Under the pieces are notes generated by a model. That model saw only the letters and a program-made list of their open reading frames with translations. It was not told where the DNA came from and did no database searches. Below are positions 35,984 through 48,080 of a DNA stretch of 64,000 bases, piece after piece. A program made the translations under genes and the position numbers. This stretch comes from Elymus sibiricus (Eukaryota > Streptophyta > Magnoliopsida > Poales > Poaceae), in assembly GCA_039707655.1 (NCBI GenBank), contig CM077672.1, forward strand, positions 354,622,031-354,686,030, read 5' to 3'. Every line of letters begins with the position of its first letter. Positions within the stretch are counted from its first letter, which is position 1.

Positions 35984-36646
35984 CACGTATGTATCATTGC
36001 TATTAAGGGTAAAAAGATGGGGTTTATTCATACGTGAGTTTATCTTGTCTACATCATGTCATCGTTCTTAAGGCGTTACTCCGTTCTTTATTGGACTTAA
36101 TACACTAGATGCATGCTGGATAGCGGTCGATGTGTGGAGTAATAGTAGTAGATGCAGGCAGGAGTCGGTCTACTTGTATTGGACGTGATGCCTATATACA
36201 TGATCATTGCCTTGGATATCGTCATGATTATTTGCTTTTCTATCGATTACCCAATAGTAATTTGTCTACCCACCGTATGCTATTTTCTCGAGAGAAGCCT
36301 CTAGTGAAAACTTTGGCCCCCGAGTCTATCTAAATCATATTACTAAAACCCTAAAAATATTGCTGCCATTTTCTTTTATTTATTTTATTTTTTATTTTTG
36401 TTTCAATCTATCTATCTATCACATACAATTTAATCTTGCAATTGACCGCCGAGAGATTGACAACCTCTCGTTTGCGTTGGGTGCAAGGGTTTGTTGTTTG
36501 TGTGCAGGTGCTGCTAACGAGGTGTTGTGTGATTCCCCTACTGGTTCGATAACCTTGGTTTCATAACTGAGAGAAATACTTATCTCTACTGTGCTGCATC
36601 ATCCCTTCCTCTTCGGGGAAAATACCAACGCAAGCTACAAGTAGCA
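35984..36646 (+). repeat. Solo LTR F, 3' part
   Basis: It resumes the LTR at CACGTATGTATCATTGC and ends AAGTAGCA at 36646, next to the gggtt duplication. It aligns with the L LTR from about 32400 to 33078 with scattered differences. Confidence 0.85.
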
Positions 36647-36651
36647 GGGTT

Positions 36652-37295
36652 CGTTAGATGAACCATCAAAATCTGATTATGAGTTGTTTCTTAATGTCAT
36701 TTGCAATGGTGAGGATAGGGGAGTTATGCAGGCCAGAATAATTAGCATTCACTTTCCCGCTATTCGGTATTTTGCACTTTTTAATGGTAAATGTGTTGTT
36801 GTTAAGCAAGACTGCAGTGCACTTTGTGCCCCTGATCTGAGTCTCATTCACACAGCTTTGACTGGTAGCAAGCGTTATAATCTTGGGGCTATTGTTGCAC
36901 GTAGACTACAGCGTAACGTGGGTAATGGTGATTTGTATGGAGGAATTTATGCCTCCCGCTTAGCTGCAAGGTTAGGGGTCTCGCCCAATTTCAATGATCC
37001 CCTCTTACCTTATAAATATTTGAATTTCGAAGCTATGTGAGAAAATAAGTTTCTAAAACGCGATGCACATGGGTATGAATATAACTTAGTTTTTGATAAA
37101 TACCATTCTGTGTATGTTGCTTTGCCTGCTCCTGCCCTCTTTGATTTTCAGAACAAACAGAGATATTTTCTATCAGAGAGCGAGGTGCATGAGTACAATG
37201 CGGCAGTTGAAGCTGTCCATCGGGCTGAGGAGGCGGCTCAGAACGCCTCTACGAGCTACCACTTCGATTATTATCTAGGACAGCCATGGCAGTAG
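36652..37295 (+). pseudogene. Second ORF of element I, downstream part
   Basis: Once F and its duplication are removed the frame continues from 14546 with no shift. It reads SLDEPSKSDYELFLNVICNG, SIHFPAIRYFALFNGKC, LCAPDLSLIHTAL and YNLGAIVARRL, then GDLYGGIYASRLA. A TGA at 37038-37040 interrupts it; the frame continues (VALPAPALFDFQNKQRY) to a TAG ending at 37295. This resembles the ATHILA ORF1-type protein found between gag-protease and the 3' end in Sabrina-like elements. Its function is not established. Confidence 0.65.
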
Positions 37296-39416
37296 ACCAA
37301 GCTAGGCCAAAAGCCTAAGCTTGGGGGAGTACGTATCTCTCACTGACATTTCATTCATGTCCACATTTCATCCCAGTTGTCGGTGTTCATACTTTTTCAT
37401 TATATAATCCATGTTAGTTTTATTTTCTCGCTTTCTTCTTGTGTGTTTGAAAAAATTTGAGAAAATCCAAAAACATTTATCGCTTCTTTTTGGTTTTTCT
37501 TTCTAGCTTAATTAGTTGTAGTATTAAAAGAAAACCCAAAAAAGATTTCCCGTTTCTTCTTTTGCTTGTTCGGAGCTTTCCCGTGTAAATAGTTTTTCTT
37601 GTTTTTGTTTTGTTTTCTTTAATGTGTTTCCTTCAAGAAAAAACTAAAAACTCCAAAAATATTTCAGTGTGTTTCTCTGAAATTCTTTTCTTTTGTTGAG
37701 TCATTGTAAGGAGAAGACCACGATGAAAATGTTGAGTGGCTCTCGTATGCATTATTGTTGATCTAACAAAGAGCCCATATTACCCTGTCTTCTCCTTTGA
37801 ATAAAATGTTTGCAGATTCCAGCTTAGCCCACGGCACACTTGCACTATTATTATTTTCATATCATTCGGTCGTGCAAGTGAAAGGCAATAATGACGATGA
37901 TTTGATGAAGTGACTGTGGCAAGGAAAAGCGGGTATGAACTCAACTTGTTTTTGTTTTTGTAAATATGTTTAACTCAGTATCCATGATTCAGCATATTAT
38001 GATTAAACATGTTTATGATGACAATTAGAGATTATAGTTGTTCATGCCATGCTTAAGTAGCTAGGAGTGGATAATGATTTATCTTGGGTGTCAACATGCA
38101 TTAAAATGTTCATGATGTAGCATGATGATATGGTATCCTCCTCTGAATGTTTCGAGTGGCTTAACTTGGCACATGTTCATGCATGTAGTTGATTCAAAAC
38201 CAACATAGCCTCCATGATATTTAAGTTCATGGTGCTTATATACTATTCATGCTAGTATTCAATGTTGATTATTCATAATGCATGATTATGACCATTTTCG
38301 CTCTCTAGCTGGTCGCTTCTCAACCCATTTGCTAGCCTTCGCCTGTACTAAGTGAGAATACTGCTTGTGCATCAAAACGCTTAAACCAAAGTTATTCCAG
38401 ATGAGTCCACTATATCTACCTATATGCGGTATTACCCTGCCGTTCTAAGTACATTTGCATGCGCCACCTCTAAATATTCAAATGAACATCTGTTTTGTGT
38501 GCCCGTACCGCTCATGGGGCGACAAGGGCGGTCAGTATCTTCCATGCCAAGCTTGTTATTCTCAAGATGAGTGTTTATTCACTTGTCCTTGCACGAGAGG
38601 GGCTAGTAATCGGGATGCCCAGTCCCATAATTAAAATTGCAAAATAATAAAACAAACTCCCCCAGAAAGTTGTTGGTATGGAGGGCACCCGAGGATTCGG
38701 CTAGCCATGGCTTGTGTTTGTTGGTGGAGGGGGAGTAAACTTTACTTTACCGCTTGGGAACCGCCGCTAATGTGTTTAGCATGGAAGATATTGAAAACTC
38801 TCGGTCGTGACGTTGACAGGAAAGGCATACCTCCCAAAATTATATTTGTCTCTGATTTAAGCTTTGAGCTCTGGCACCCATGCAAATCCCTGCTTCTCTC
38901 TGTGAAGGGTCTATCTATTTACTTTTATGTTATTTTACTTTTATTGTTGAGTCATCACCTTCTCAAATAAGCACCAGTCCTGAGAGCACTATTGTCATTC
39001 TCATGCATTGTGTATAGTTAATGTTGTGTGCATCATGACTGGATATTTTCTACCATGAATTATAAGGTTTAGTCGCTGCTTGAACTTTGGAGGTGCTCTG
39101 CATTTATGTTTTGCGGTCTCAGAAAGGACTAGCGAGATACCATGTTGTCATATTATATCATGTTTTGACGAAGTGTTGGCATTTGAGATATCTTATTATT
39201 GCTCGCTAGTTGATTATGCCATTGATATGAGTGAATATAATTTCTAACAGTTATCATGAGCATGGTTAGTTCATGATCTTTGCTGAAAACTAGGGTATTA
39301 TTTAAGCATATATATAGATACAAGAACAAAAGAGTTCGTAAAAGTTTTTCTTTATCACTTTCAGTTTGTCAACTGAATTGCTTGAGGACAAGCAATGAGT
39401 TAAGCTTGGGGGAGTT
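37296..39416 (+). other. 3' non-coding region of element I
   Basis: No gene is seen. AAGCTTGGGGGAGT occurs just after the ORF (near 37316) and again as the polypurine tract directly before the 3' LTR (39403-39416). The region includes the shared 3' module (about 38280-38900) with CTTGTGCATCAAAACGCTTA and ATGCCCAGTCCCA, also found in L and II. Confidence 0.7.
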
Positions 39417-39712
39417 GATACGTCTTCGTCGTATCTACTTTTCCAAACACTTTTGCTCTTGTTTTGGACTCTAATTTGCATGGTTTGAATGAAACTAACC
39501 CGGACTGACGCTGTTTTCAGCAGAACTACCATGGTGTTGTTTTTTGTGCAGAAATAAAAGTTCTTGGAATTGGACGAAACTTTTTGGAGCTTTTTTATGG
39601 ATTAAATAAAAAAATACTGGAGCCAAGATCCACTGGAGGGGGGCCACCTACTGCCCATGAGGCACCAGGGCACGCCACCCCCCCCTGGCGCGCCCTGGTG
39701 GCTCATGGGGCC
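39417..39712 (+). repeat. 3' LTR of element I, first part
   Basis: It starts TGATACGTCTTCGTCG and matches 1741-2035. The GC palindrome (arms 39653-39676 and 39687-39710) is followed at once by the TGAGGG start of J. J therefore inserted at the foot of the palindrome, at TGGGGCC. Confidence 0.9.
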
Positions 39713-40195
39713 TGAGGGTGTCCCGGACTAGGGGGTACTCGGGCTGTCGGCCTATCTCTCGTAGGCCGTACTGGTGGGCCACCCTTTACTTAATGGAAGG
39801 CCGGATTGTGGGCGACATCGTGCACCAGAAGGAAACCTTCGAAGACTTGGCGTCTCCTCCAAGGAATAATTGGCGTGGCTGGCGTGTTTATCCCCTGATG
39901 GTAACTGACCATGTGTAACCCTAGGACCTTCTGGTGTCTATATAAACCAGAAGGTTTAGTCCGTAGAGAGGATCATATCAACTGCCTAGGGTTTAGCCCA
40001 TCCGATCTCGAGGTAGATCAACTCTGTAACCTTCATACAATCCCATCAATACAATCTAGCAGGACGTAGGGTTTTACCTCTTCGAGAGGGCCCGAACCTG
40101 GGTAAATCGCTGTCTCTACGTTCCCTGTTACCCGTTGATTCCTAGATACACAGTTCGGACCCCCTACCCGAGATCTGCCGGTTTCAGTACCGACA
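39713..40195 (+). repeat. 5' LTR of element J
   Basis: It is 483 bases, starting TGAGGGTGTCCCGGACTAGG and ending CAGTACCGACA. A TATA box (TCTATATAAACC, about 39937-39948) sits mid-LTR. It carries no GC palindrome, unlike the other LTRs here. Confidence 0.8.
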
Positions 40196-40196
40196 T

Positions 40197-40214
40197 TGGT
40201 GCTTTCATTGAGAG
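40197..40214 (+). other. Putative primer-binding site, element J
   Basis: TGGTGCTTTCATTGAGAG begins one base after the LTR. The TGG start fits a tRNA CCA end. I cannot name the tRNA with confidence. Confidence 0.5.
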
Positions 40215-40239
40215 TTCCGCCGTCGGTCACCAAGGATCA

Positions 40240-40283
40240 ATGGCTCGCCTTCTCATCAGCGATGGGATCCGCAGCAGGGACAT
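40240..40283 (+). pseudogene. gag start of element J, cut by H
   Basis: ATG at 40240 opens MARLLISDGIRSRD and then the sequence is cut by H. If H and one gacat copy are removed, the reading frame continues directly into the large ORF at 60351. The start codon choice is supported by this unbroken join. Confidence 0.75.
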
Positions 40284-41920
40284 TGATGTCTACTACACAA
40301 CTTATTCTTGTAGACTCGTGTTGGGCCTCCAAGCACAGAGTTTTGTAGGACAGTAGCAATTTTCCCTCAAGTGGATGACCTAAGGTTTATCAATCTGTGG
40401 GAGGCATAGGTTGAAGATGGTATCTCTCAAACAACCCTGCAACCAAATACAAGAAATCTCTTGTGTCCCCAACACACCCAATACAATGGTAAATTGTATA
40501 GGTGCACTAGTTCGGCGAAGAAATGGTGATAAAAGTGTAGTATGGATAGTAGATATAGGTTTTTGTAATCTGAAAATATAAAAACAGAAAGGTAGAAAGT
40601 AACAAAAGTGAGCACGAACGGTATTGCAATGCTTAAAAACAAGGCCTAGGGTTCATACTTTCGCTAGTGCGATCTCTCAACATTGTTGACATAGTTGAAT
40701 CATATGTAAATCCCTCACGTGCGACAAAGAGTTCACTCCAAAGTCACAAATAGCGGAGAACAAACGAAGGAATTGTTGTAGCGTACGAAACCACCTCAAA
40801 GTTATCCTTCCCGATCAATCTTATGATCCATCCCCATTAATTGTTACAAACAGCCCTAGAGTTCGTACTAGAATAACACCTTAAGATACACATCAACCAA
40901 ATCCCTAATGTCACCTAGGCACTCCAATGTCACCACGAGTACCCACGGGTTTGATTATACGATATGCATCACACAATCTCAGATTCATCTATTCAAACCA
41001 ACACAAAGAACTTCAAAGAGTGCCCCAAAGTTCCTACCGGAAAGTCAAGACAAAAACGTGTGCCAACCCTTATGCATAAATCCCCGAGGTCACGGAACCC
41101 GCAAGTTGATCACCAAAACATACATCAAGTGACTCAAGTGAATATCCCATTGTCACCACAGATATCCATATGCAAGACATATATCAAGTGTTCTCAAATC
41201 CTTAAAGACTCAATCCGATAAGAAAACTTCAAAGGGAAAACTCAATTCATCACAAGAATATAGAGAGGGGAAAACTCCATATGATTCATCTATATCAACA
41301 AAGCTCGTGATACATCAAGATCGTGCCATCTCAAGAACACGAGAGAGGGAGAGATCAAACACATAGCTACTGGTACAAACCCTCAGACCCGAGGGTGAAC
41401 TACTCCCTCCTCATCATGGAGACCGCCGGGATGATGAAGATGGTCTCCGGTGATGCTTTCCCCCCTCCGGCAGGGTGCCAGAAAAGGGCTGTAGATGAGA
41501 TCGTGGAGGTACAGAGGCTTGCGGTGGCGTAAAATCTCATCTAGGTTAACTTTCAGGGGTTTCTGAATATATATGAATTTTTTGGCGTTGGAATCACGCG
41601 AGACGGAGCCACGTGGGCCCCACGAGGTACCAGGGCGCGCCTGGGGGGGTGGCGCGCCCCGGTGCCTCGTGGGCACTGGGTGGCCCCCCTCCAGTGGGTC
41701 TTGGTTCCAATATTACTTATTTGTTCCATAAAAAATCTCCAAAAAGTTTCATCCAATTCCAAGAACTTTTATTTCTGCACAAAAAACAACACCATGGCAA
41801 TTCTGCTGAAAACAGCGTCAGTCCGGGTTAGTTCTAATCAAATCATACCAAAACCATATAGAATTGTTATAAACATGGCATGAATACTTCATCAATTATA
41901 GATACGTTGGAGACGTATCA
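40284..41920 (-). repeat. 3' LTR of element H
   Basis: On the minus strand it starts TGATACGTCTCCAACG (41920) and ends GTAGTAGACATCA (40284), 1637 bases. The GC palindrome has arms 41615-41641 and 41651-41674. It is nearly collinear with the G 5' LTR. Confidence 0.9.
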
Positions 41921-43911
41921 GCATCCCCAAGCTTAATTCCTGCTCGTCCTCGAGTAGGTAAATGATAAAAGAAATAATTTATGAAGTGTGAATGCTAGCA
42001 GAGTGCATAAGTTTGAATTTCAATCACTTTTCCTAGCATCATGACTGCAAATTTTTCTCATAAAACTCATCATGATAAAGTAGCAATTAAAAACAGAAAT
42101 TTTGATGTGGAATGCTACCTATCATAGTCATCATATAATATTTTCTTTTATAGCATGGACATTGTAGTTGAATAAGTCAAAGCAAGATCATTATTATAAT
42201 AGCAATATTTATTATCATAAAACTTCTCATGAGCAAGTAACAATTCATCACAACAATGAAGTATAAGGCATAAACCTTCTTGGAAACTAACAAACTATTC
42301 TAGTTAACAATGCAATTGCAATTCATCATATTTTCAGGATGGGTCTCATGTAGGAGCTTTTTAGCAAGTCCACATACTCAACCATCATTTAGTCTTCTAT
42401 GATTGCTAACACTCACGACATATATATGGAGCAAAAGTTTCACCCAGACACATAGAAACATAGGGGCTTGTGATTTCGCCTCCCAACTTATTCACCTCAA
42501 GGGTGATGTCAACAATAATAACTCATGATCACTCATATCCAACTAGATATATGTGCCTAGATCTTTCCCCACCACATGATGCTTGCAAAAGAGAAAAATA
42601 AAAAAGAAGTAGAGGGGAACACTATTGACTCTTGCATAAAAAATAAATACATAAAAGTAAATGCATAAAAGTAAAAGATAGGCCCTTCGTAGAGGAAAGC
42701 AGAGGTTGTCATGCGCTTTTTATTTTTGGATGCACAAGCTCTTAATTCAAAGGAACGTCACGTTATATTGCCCCTTGTGATAGCAACCTTTATTATGCAG
42801 TCCATTGCTTTTATTTATTTACCATCACAAGTTCGTACAACGCTTATTTCCCTTACAATAAAAGATCATACATATTTTAGGAGCAATTTTTATTGCTTTT
42901 TGCACCGATGACAACTTACTTGAAGGATCGTATTCAATCCATAGGTAGATATGGTGGGCACTCATGAGAAGAAACTGGGTTTAAGGGTTTTGGATGCACA
43001 AGTAGTATCTCTACTTGGTGCGGATTTTTGGCTAGCAAAGATATTGGGCAAGCACCACATGTTGGAGGATCTATAACAATATAACTTCTATGTGAATATG
43101 AACAAACATAATTCATTACGTTGTCTTCCTTGTCCAACGTCAACATTTTGACATAAAATACTTAATGGGGGTTCAGAATCATAAAAGATGTCCAAGATAG
43201 TATATTTGCATGTGAATCTTCTCTTCCCTTATTAACTTTTTCATGAATTGCACCATTGACTAATGCTATGCTTGTTACCCTCCAATAAATTTTACCACTT
43301 ATACTTTTCTTTATGTAATGTCATTACTTTCCATAAGATTAGCGTATGATCTCTTTCATTATTTTCATTGCAAGGAATCACACTTATCATATCCAATGAT
43401 CTATATGAAAGTTTTTATTATATCCCTCTCAAATATTCTTCATCTTGGGACCGAAATCATATCTTGTGCAAATTACCATTACTATTATTAACTCTCAAAA
43501 TGATATAAGTGAAGCACGAGAATTAATGACAAACTACTCCAAAATATATAAGCAAAGCTCAATGAGTAGTGAAACAATTAAGTAGCTATGTAAGGACTCT
43601 CTCTCATTTAAAAAGTTTCAGATCTTGATATTTTATTCAAACAGCAAGCAAAACAAAGACACAACCAAGTATAGCACACATTATGTGAACAAGTAAAAAC
43701 TTGGGTTCAATCGAGACTAACCGATAGTTGATGAAGAAAAGTGATGGGATGCCTACCGGGGCATCCCCAAGCTTGAATGCTTGATACTTCTTGGAATATT
43801 AACTTGGGGAGCCTTGGGCATCCCCAAGCTTGAACTCTTGTGTCTCGTTAATTCTTCTCATATAATAATTTCCCTAAGTTTCAAAAAATTCATCCACACA
43901 AAACTTGACAA
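41921..43911 (-). other. 3' non-coding region of element H, distal to CACTA
   Basis: On the minus strand it ends in the polypurine-like TTAAGCTTGGGGATGC next to the LTR. It contains the shared 3' module (about 42660-43010) and a stem-loop pair (43744-43770 and 43813-43838). It aligns with the second half of the G 3' region. No gene is seen. Confidence 0.7.
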
Positions 43912-43944
43912 CACTAGTAGAAAACAGGGCTTTGGTCCAGGCTG

Positions 43945-44205
43945 GGTCAGCCCATTAGTCCCGGTTCAGTCACGAACCGGGACCAATGGGGGCAACGGTC
44001 CCGGTTCGTGAGGCCAGGGGGGCGGCTGGGCCTCGTGGGGCATTGGTCCCGGTTCGTCTGGACCCTTTAGTCCCGGTTCCAGACACGAACCGGGACCAAT
44101 GTGCCTCGCTCCTGGCCCACAACCATTGGTCCCGGTTCGTGGCTGGAACCGGGACCAAAGTGGGTCCTTTAGTCCCGGTTCCAGCCACGAACTGGGACCA
44201 ATGAG
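43945..44205 (+). repeat. CACTA left subterminal repeat array
   Basis: Multiple direct and inverted copies of GGTCCCGGTTCG / CGAACCGGGACC are arranged as pairs. Such arrays bind the CACTA TNPA-type protein. A TATATAT sequence follows at about 44210, consistent with a promoter for the first gene. Confidence 0.8.
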
Positions 44206-44727
44206 ATGCCTATATATGCCCCCCCCCCCTCGCCAGCGAGCAGAGCACTCCACACTGCTCTGTTTTTCTGGCCGGCGAGGGGAGAGCTTTGTGGTGCTCT
44301 AGCTCACCTCCTATGCACATGAGGTGTTCGATGAAATGCCCGAGCCATACTTAAGCTTTCTCCTCTGGAAGCTCCTTGTCCAAGCTCCATTTTCCTCAAG
44401 ATTTGTCTAGGTTGGTGGTCCGTCCTGTCCCGTCTCCGTCCTCACCGCCGTCGATCGCCCGCGCCCATCTCGGCGCCGGCACCACCATGGTTATCCTCTT
44501 CTTCTTATCTTCTTTCTAAAAGAAAAAAGTTCTTACTTGTATGATTTAGATAGATACTTGTGTAACTTTCTTACTTTTATTATTGTTTGTTATTATATAG
44601 TGCGATGGTTTTGGTTATATGTTGTTCTAGATAGTTCTTACTTGTATGATTTAATTAGATGCTCTAGAGAGTTATATGTTGTTCAATAATGAGAACTATA
44701 TAACGCACGCAGATAAACTGGCACTGG

Positions 44728-47700
44728 ATGTACGGTGACCGACGCACCTCCGAGTATATTAAGGGCCTGAATAATTTTCTCAAAGCGGCTGAGGCAAACA
44801 AGCAGAATGGTTTTATGCATTGTCCATGTACTGTCTGTGAGAATACGAAGGCTTTCTCCAACTCTAAAACCCTTCACTTCCACCTACTTGAGAAGGGTTT
44901 TATGCCACGCTATAATGTTTGGACCAAGCACGGAGAAAGAGGGGTTACGATGGAAGACAACGAAGAAGAAGAGGATGATGACAACTACCCGCCCCCTGAA
45001 TACGGTGATGCTGCAATGGGGGAAGCTGAAGATCAAGAGGAACCAGACGATGTGCCCGATGATGATCTTCGCCGGGTCATTGTTGATGCACAGAGAGAAT
45101 GCGAAAGTGAAAGGGAGAAGTTGAAGTTCGATCGCATGTTAGAGGATCACAAAAAAGGGTTGTACCCAAATTGCGAAGATGACAACAGAAAGCTTGGTAC
45201 CACACTGGAATTGCTGCAATGGAAGGCAGACAATGGTGTATCTGACAAGGGATTTAGTTCGCTACTTAAAATAATGAAGAAGAAGCTTCCAAAGGATAAC
45301 GAATTGCCCGGCAGTACGTATGAAGCAAAGAAGGTTCTATGCCCTCTAGGATTGGAGGTGCAGAAGATACATGCATGCCCTAATGACTGCATCCTCTACC
45401 GCGGTGCGTACGAGGATTTGAACGCATGCCCGGTATGCGGTGCATTGCGGTATAAGATTAGAAGACATGACCCTGGTGATGTTGAGGGCCAGAGCACCGG
45501 GAAGAGGGTTCCTGCCAAGGTGATGTGGTATGCTCCTATAATACCACGGTTGAAACGTCTGTTCAGAAACAAAAAGCATGCCGAGTTGATGCAATGGCAC
45601 AAAAAAGACCGTAAGAAAGACGGGAAGTTGAGAGCACCCGCTGACGGGTCGCAGTGGAGAAAGATCGAGAGAAAGTGGTTCAACTTTACAGATGACCCAA
45701 GGAACGTATGGTTTGGTTTAAGTGCAGATGGCGTTAATCCTTTTGGGGATCAGAGCAGCAAGCATAGCACATGGCCTGTGACTCTATGTATGTATAACCT
45801 TCCTCCTTGGTTGTGCATGAAGCGGAAGTTCATTATGATGCCAGTGCTCATCCAAGGCCCTAAGCAACCTGGCAATGACATTGATGTGTACCTAAGGCCA
45901 TTAGTTGATGAACTTTTACAGCTATGGAATGGAAGAGGTGTACGTGTGTGGGATGAGAACGAACAGGAGGAATTTGACCTACATGCGTTGCTGTTTGTAA
46001 CCATCAACGATTGGCCTGCTCTCAGTAACCTTTCAGGATAGACAAACAAGGGATACCACGCATGCACACACTGTTTAGATGACACCGACAGTATATATTT
46101 GGACAAATGCAGGAAGAATGTGTACCTGGGGCATCGTCGATTTCTTCCGACCAACCATCAATGTCGAAATAAAGGAAAGCATTTCAAAGGTGAGGCAGAT
46201 CACCGGAAGAAGCCTGCCCTCCGTACTAGTGATCACATACTTGATATGGTCAATGATTTACAAGTAATCTTTGGAAAGGGTCCTGGCGGACTATCTGTTC
46301 CGACTGACGATGCGGGACGCGCACCCATGTGGAAGAAGAAATCTATATTTTGGGACCTACCCTATTGGAAAGACCTAGAGGTCCGCTCTGCAATCGACGT
46401 GATGCACGTGACGAAGAATCTTTGCGTGAACCTGCTAGGCTTCTTGGGAGTGTATGGGAAGACAAAAGATACACCGGAGGCATGGGAGGAACAGCAACGT
46501 GTGCATGAAAAAGACGGCATGCATCCAAAGCAGTATGAAGGTCCTGCCAGCTACGCTCTTACCAAAGAAGAGAAGGAAATCTTCTTTGAATGCCTGCTCA
46601 GTATGAAGGTCCCGTCTGGCTTCTCGTCGAATATAAAGGGAATAATAAATATGGCAGAGAAAAAGTTCCAGAACCTAAAGTCTCATGACTGCCACGTGAT
46701 TATGACGCAACTGCTTCCGGTTGCATTGAGGGGGCTTTTACCGGAAAACGTTCGATTAGCCATTGTGAAGCTATGTGCATTCCTCAATGCAATCTCTCAG
46801 AAGGTGATCGATCCAGAAATCCTGTTAAGGTTAAGGAGTGATTTGGTGCAATGTCTTGTTAGTTTCGAGCTGGTGTTCCCACCGTCCTTCTTCAATATCA
46901 TGACGCACGTCCTAGTTCATCTAGTCGACGAGATTGTCGTTCTGGGCCCTGTATTTCTACACAATATGTTCCCCTTTGAGAGGTTCATGGGAGTCTTAAA
47001 GAAATATGTTCGTAACCGCGCTAGGCCAGAAGGAAGCATCTCCATGGGCCATCAAACAGAGGATGTCATTGAGTTTTGTGTTGACTTCATTCCTGACCTT
47101 AAGAAGATTGGTCTCCCTCAATCGCGGTATGAGGGGAGACTGACTGGAAAAGGCACGCTAGGAGCGGACTCAATAATATGTAGGGACGGGCATTCTTGGT
47201 CTCAAGCACACTACACAGTTCTACAGAATTCTACCTTGGTGACCCCGTATGTCGATGAACACAAGAATATTCTGCGCTCCAAACACCCGGAGCAGTGTGA
47301 CGACTGGATTACATATGAACACATCAGGACTTTCGGCAGTTGGTTGCAAACACGTCTCATGGGTGACAACACTGTTTCTGATGAGTTGTACTCGTTGGCC
47401 AGGGGGCCAGCTTCGACTGTATTGACTTACAAAGGGTACGAGATAAATGGGAATACATTTTACACGATCGCCCAAGATCAAAAGAGCACCAACCAAAACA
47501 GCGGTGTTCGCTTTGATGCAGCAACCAATAGGGGAAAGGACACATATTATGGTTACATAGTGGACATATGGGAACTTGACTATGGACATGATTTCAAGGT
47601 CCCTTTGTTTCAGTGCAAATGGGTCAATCTGTCAGGAGGCAGGGTACAGGAAGACCCACAGTACGGAATGACAACAGTGGATCTGAACAATCTTGGGTAC

Positions 47701-48012
47701 ACAGACGAACCATTCGTCCTAGCCAATGATGTGGCGCAAGTTTTCTATGTGAAGGACATGTCTACCAAACCAAGAAAAAGAAAAGATAAGGAAGCGAATA
47801 CATCATACGATGAGCCAAAGCGCCACATAGTTCTTTCAGGAAAAAGTGACATCGTCGGATTGGAGGGCAAGACAGACATGTCCGAAGATTATGAAAAGTT
47901 TCATGAAATTCCTCCCTTCAAAGTCAAGGCTGACCCAAGCACCCTGTTAAACGATGAAGATTATCCATGGTTACGGCGCAATAAGCAAAGGACACAAGCG
48001 AAGAAAAAGTGA
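44728..48012 (+). pseudogene. CACTA TNP2-type transposase with one in-frame stop
   Basis: One frame runs from ATG 44728 (MYGDRRTSEYIKGL) to TGA at 48012. It is broken by a single TAG at 46039-46041 in a context where relatives have glutamine. Domains in order are an N-terminal transposase-associated Cys/His region (HCPCTVCENT..LHFHLL), an acidic linker, a transposase_21 core (RPLVDELLQLW, then YWKDLEVRSAIDVMHVTKNL), a DUF4218-like stretch (LPENVRLAIVKLCAFLNAIS) and a DUF4216-like C-terminus (DIWELDYGHDFKVPLFQCKW), with a basic tail. The frame is open upstream to an AG at 44712, so an upstream exon is likely. The protein would cut and move CACTA ends in the nucleus. Confidence 0.9.
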
Positions 48013-48080
48013 AGATTTTCTCTCCACAACGATATCATTGCAGTTACATGTGAAGAAATGAAATGCCTTTTGTAACAGAT

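Larger units (their letters stand above)
14547..36646 (+). mobile_element. Element F: solo LTR interrupted by K
   Basis: The outer ends are TGATACGTCTCC at 14547 and AAGTAGCA ending at 36646, flanked by the exact 5-bp duplication gggtt (14542-14546 and 36647-36651). After K is removed (15596-35978, plus one catga copy) only one LTR of about 1.71 kb remains. F is therefore a solo LTR, the product of recombination between the two LTRs of a full element, and K inserted into it. It belongs to the same LTR type as L. Confidence 0.85.
1741..39712 (+). mobile_element. Element I: Sabrina-like Athila-type Gypsy retrotransposon
   Basis: The 5' LTR is 1741-3154, followed by a tRNA-Asp primer-binding site at 3166, a gag-protease ORF, a long spacer, a second ORF and a polypurine tract at 39403-39416. 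The 3' LTR starts at 39417 and is cut by element J at 39713. Its remainder must lie beyond 64000. The internal region is interrupted by II plus an LTR fragment (6695-14214) and by solo LTR F (14547-36646). I see no reverse transcriptase or integrase, so it looks non-autonomous. The resemblance to wheat Sabrina is from memory of its LTR start and internal layout. Confidence 0.85.

Noticed and set aside
43970..44253. Open frames on both strands rich in GPGTNRD-type repeats
   Set aside because: They are translations of the CACTA subterminal GGTCCCGGTT array, not a protein gene.
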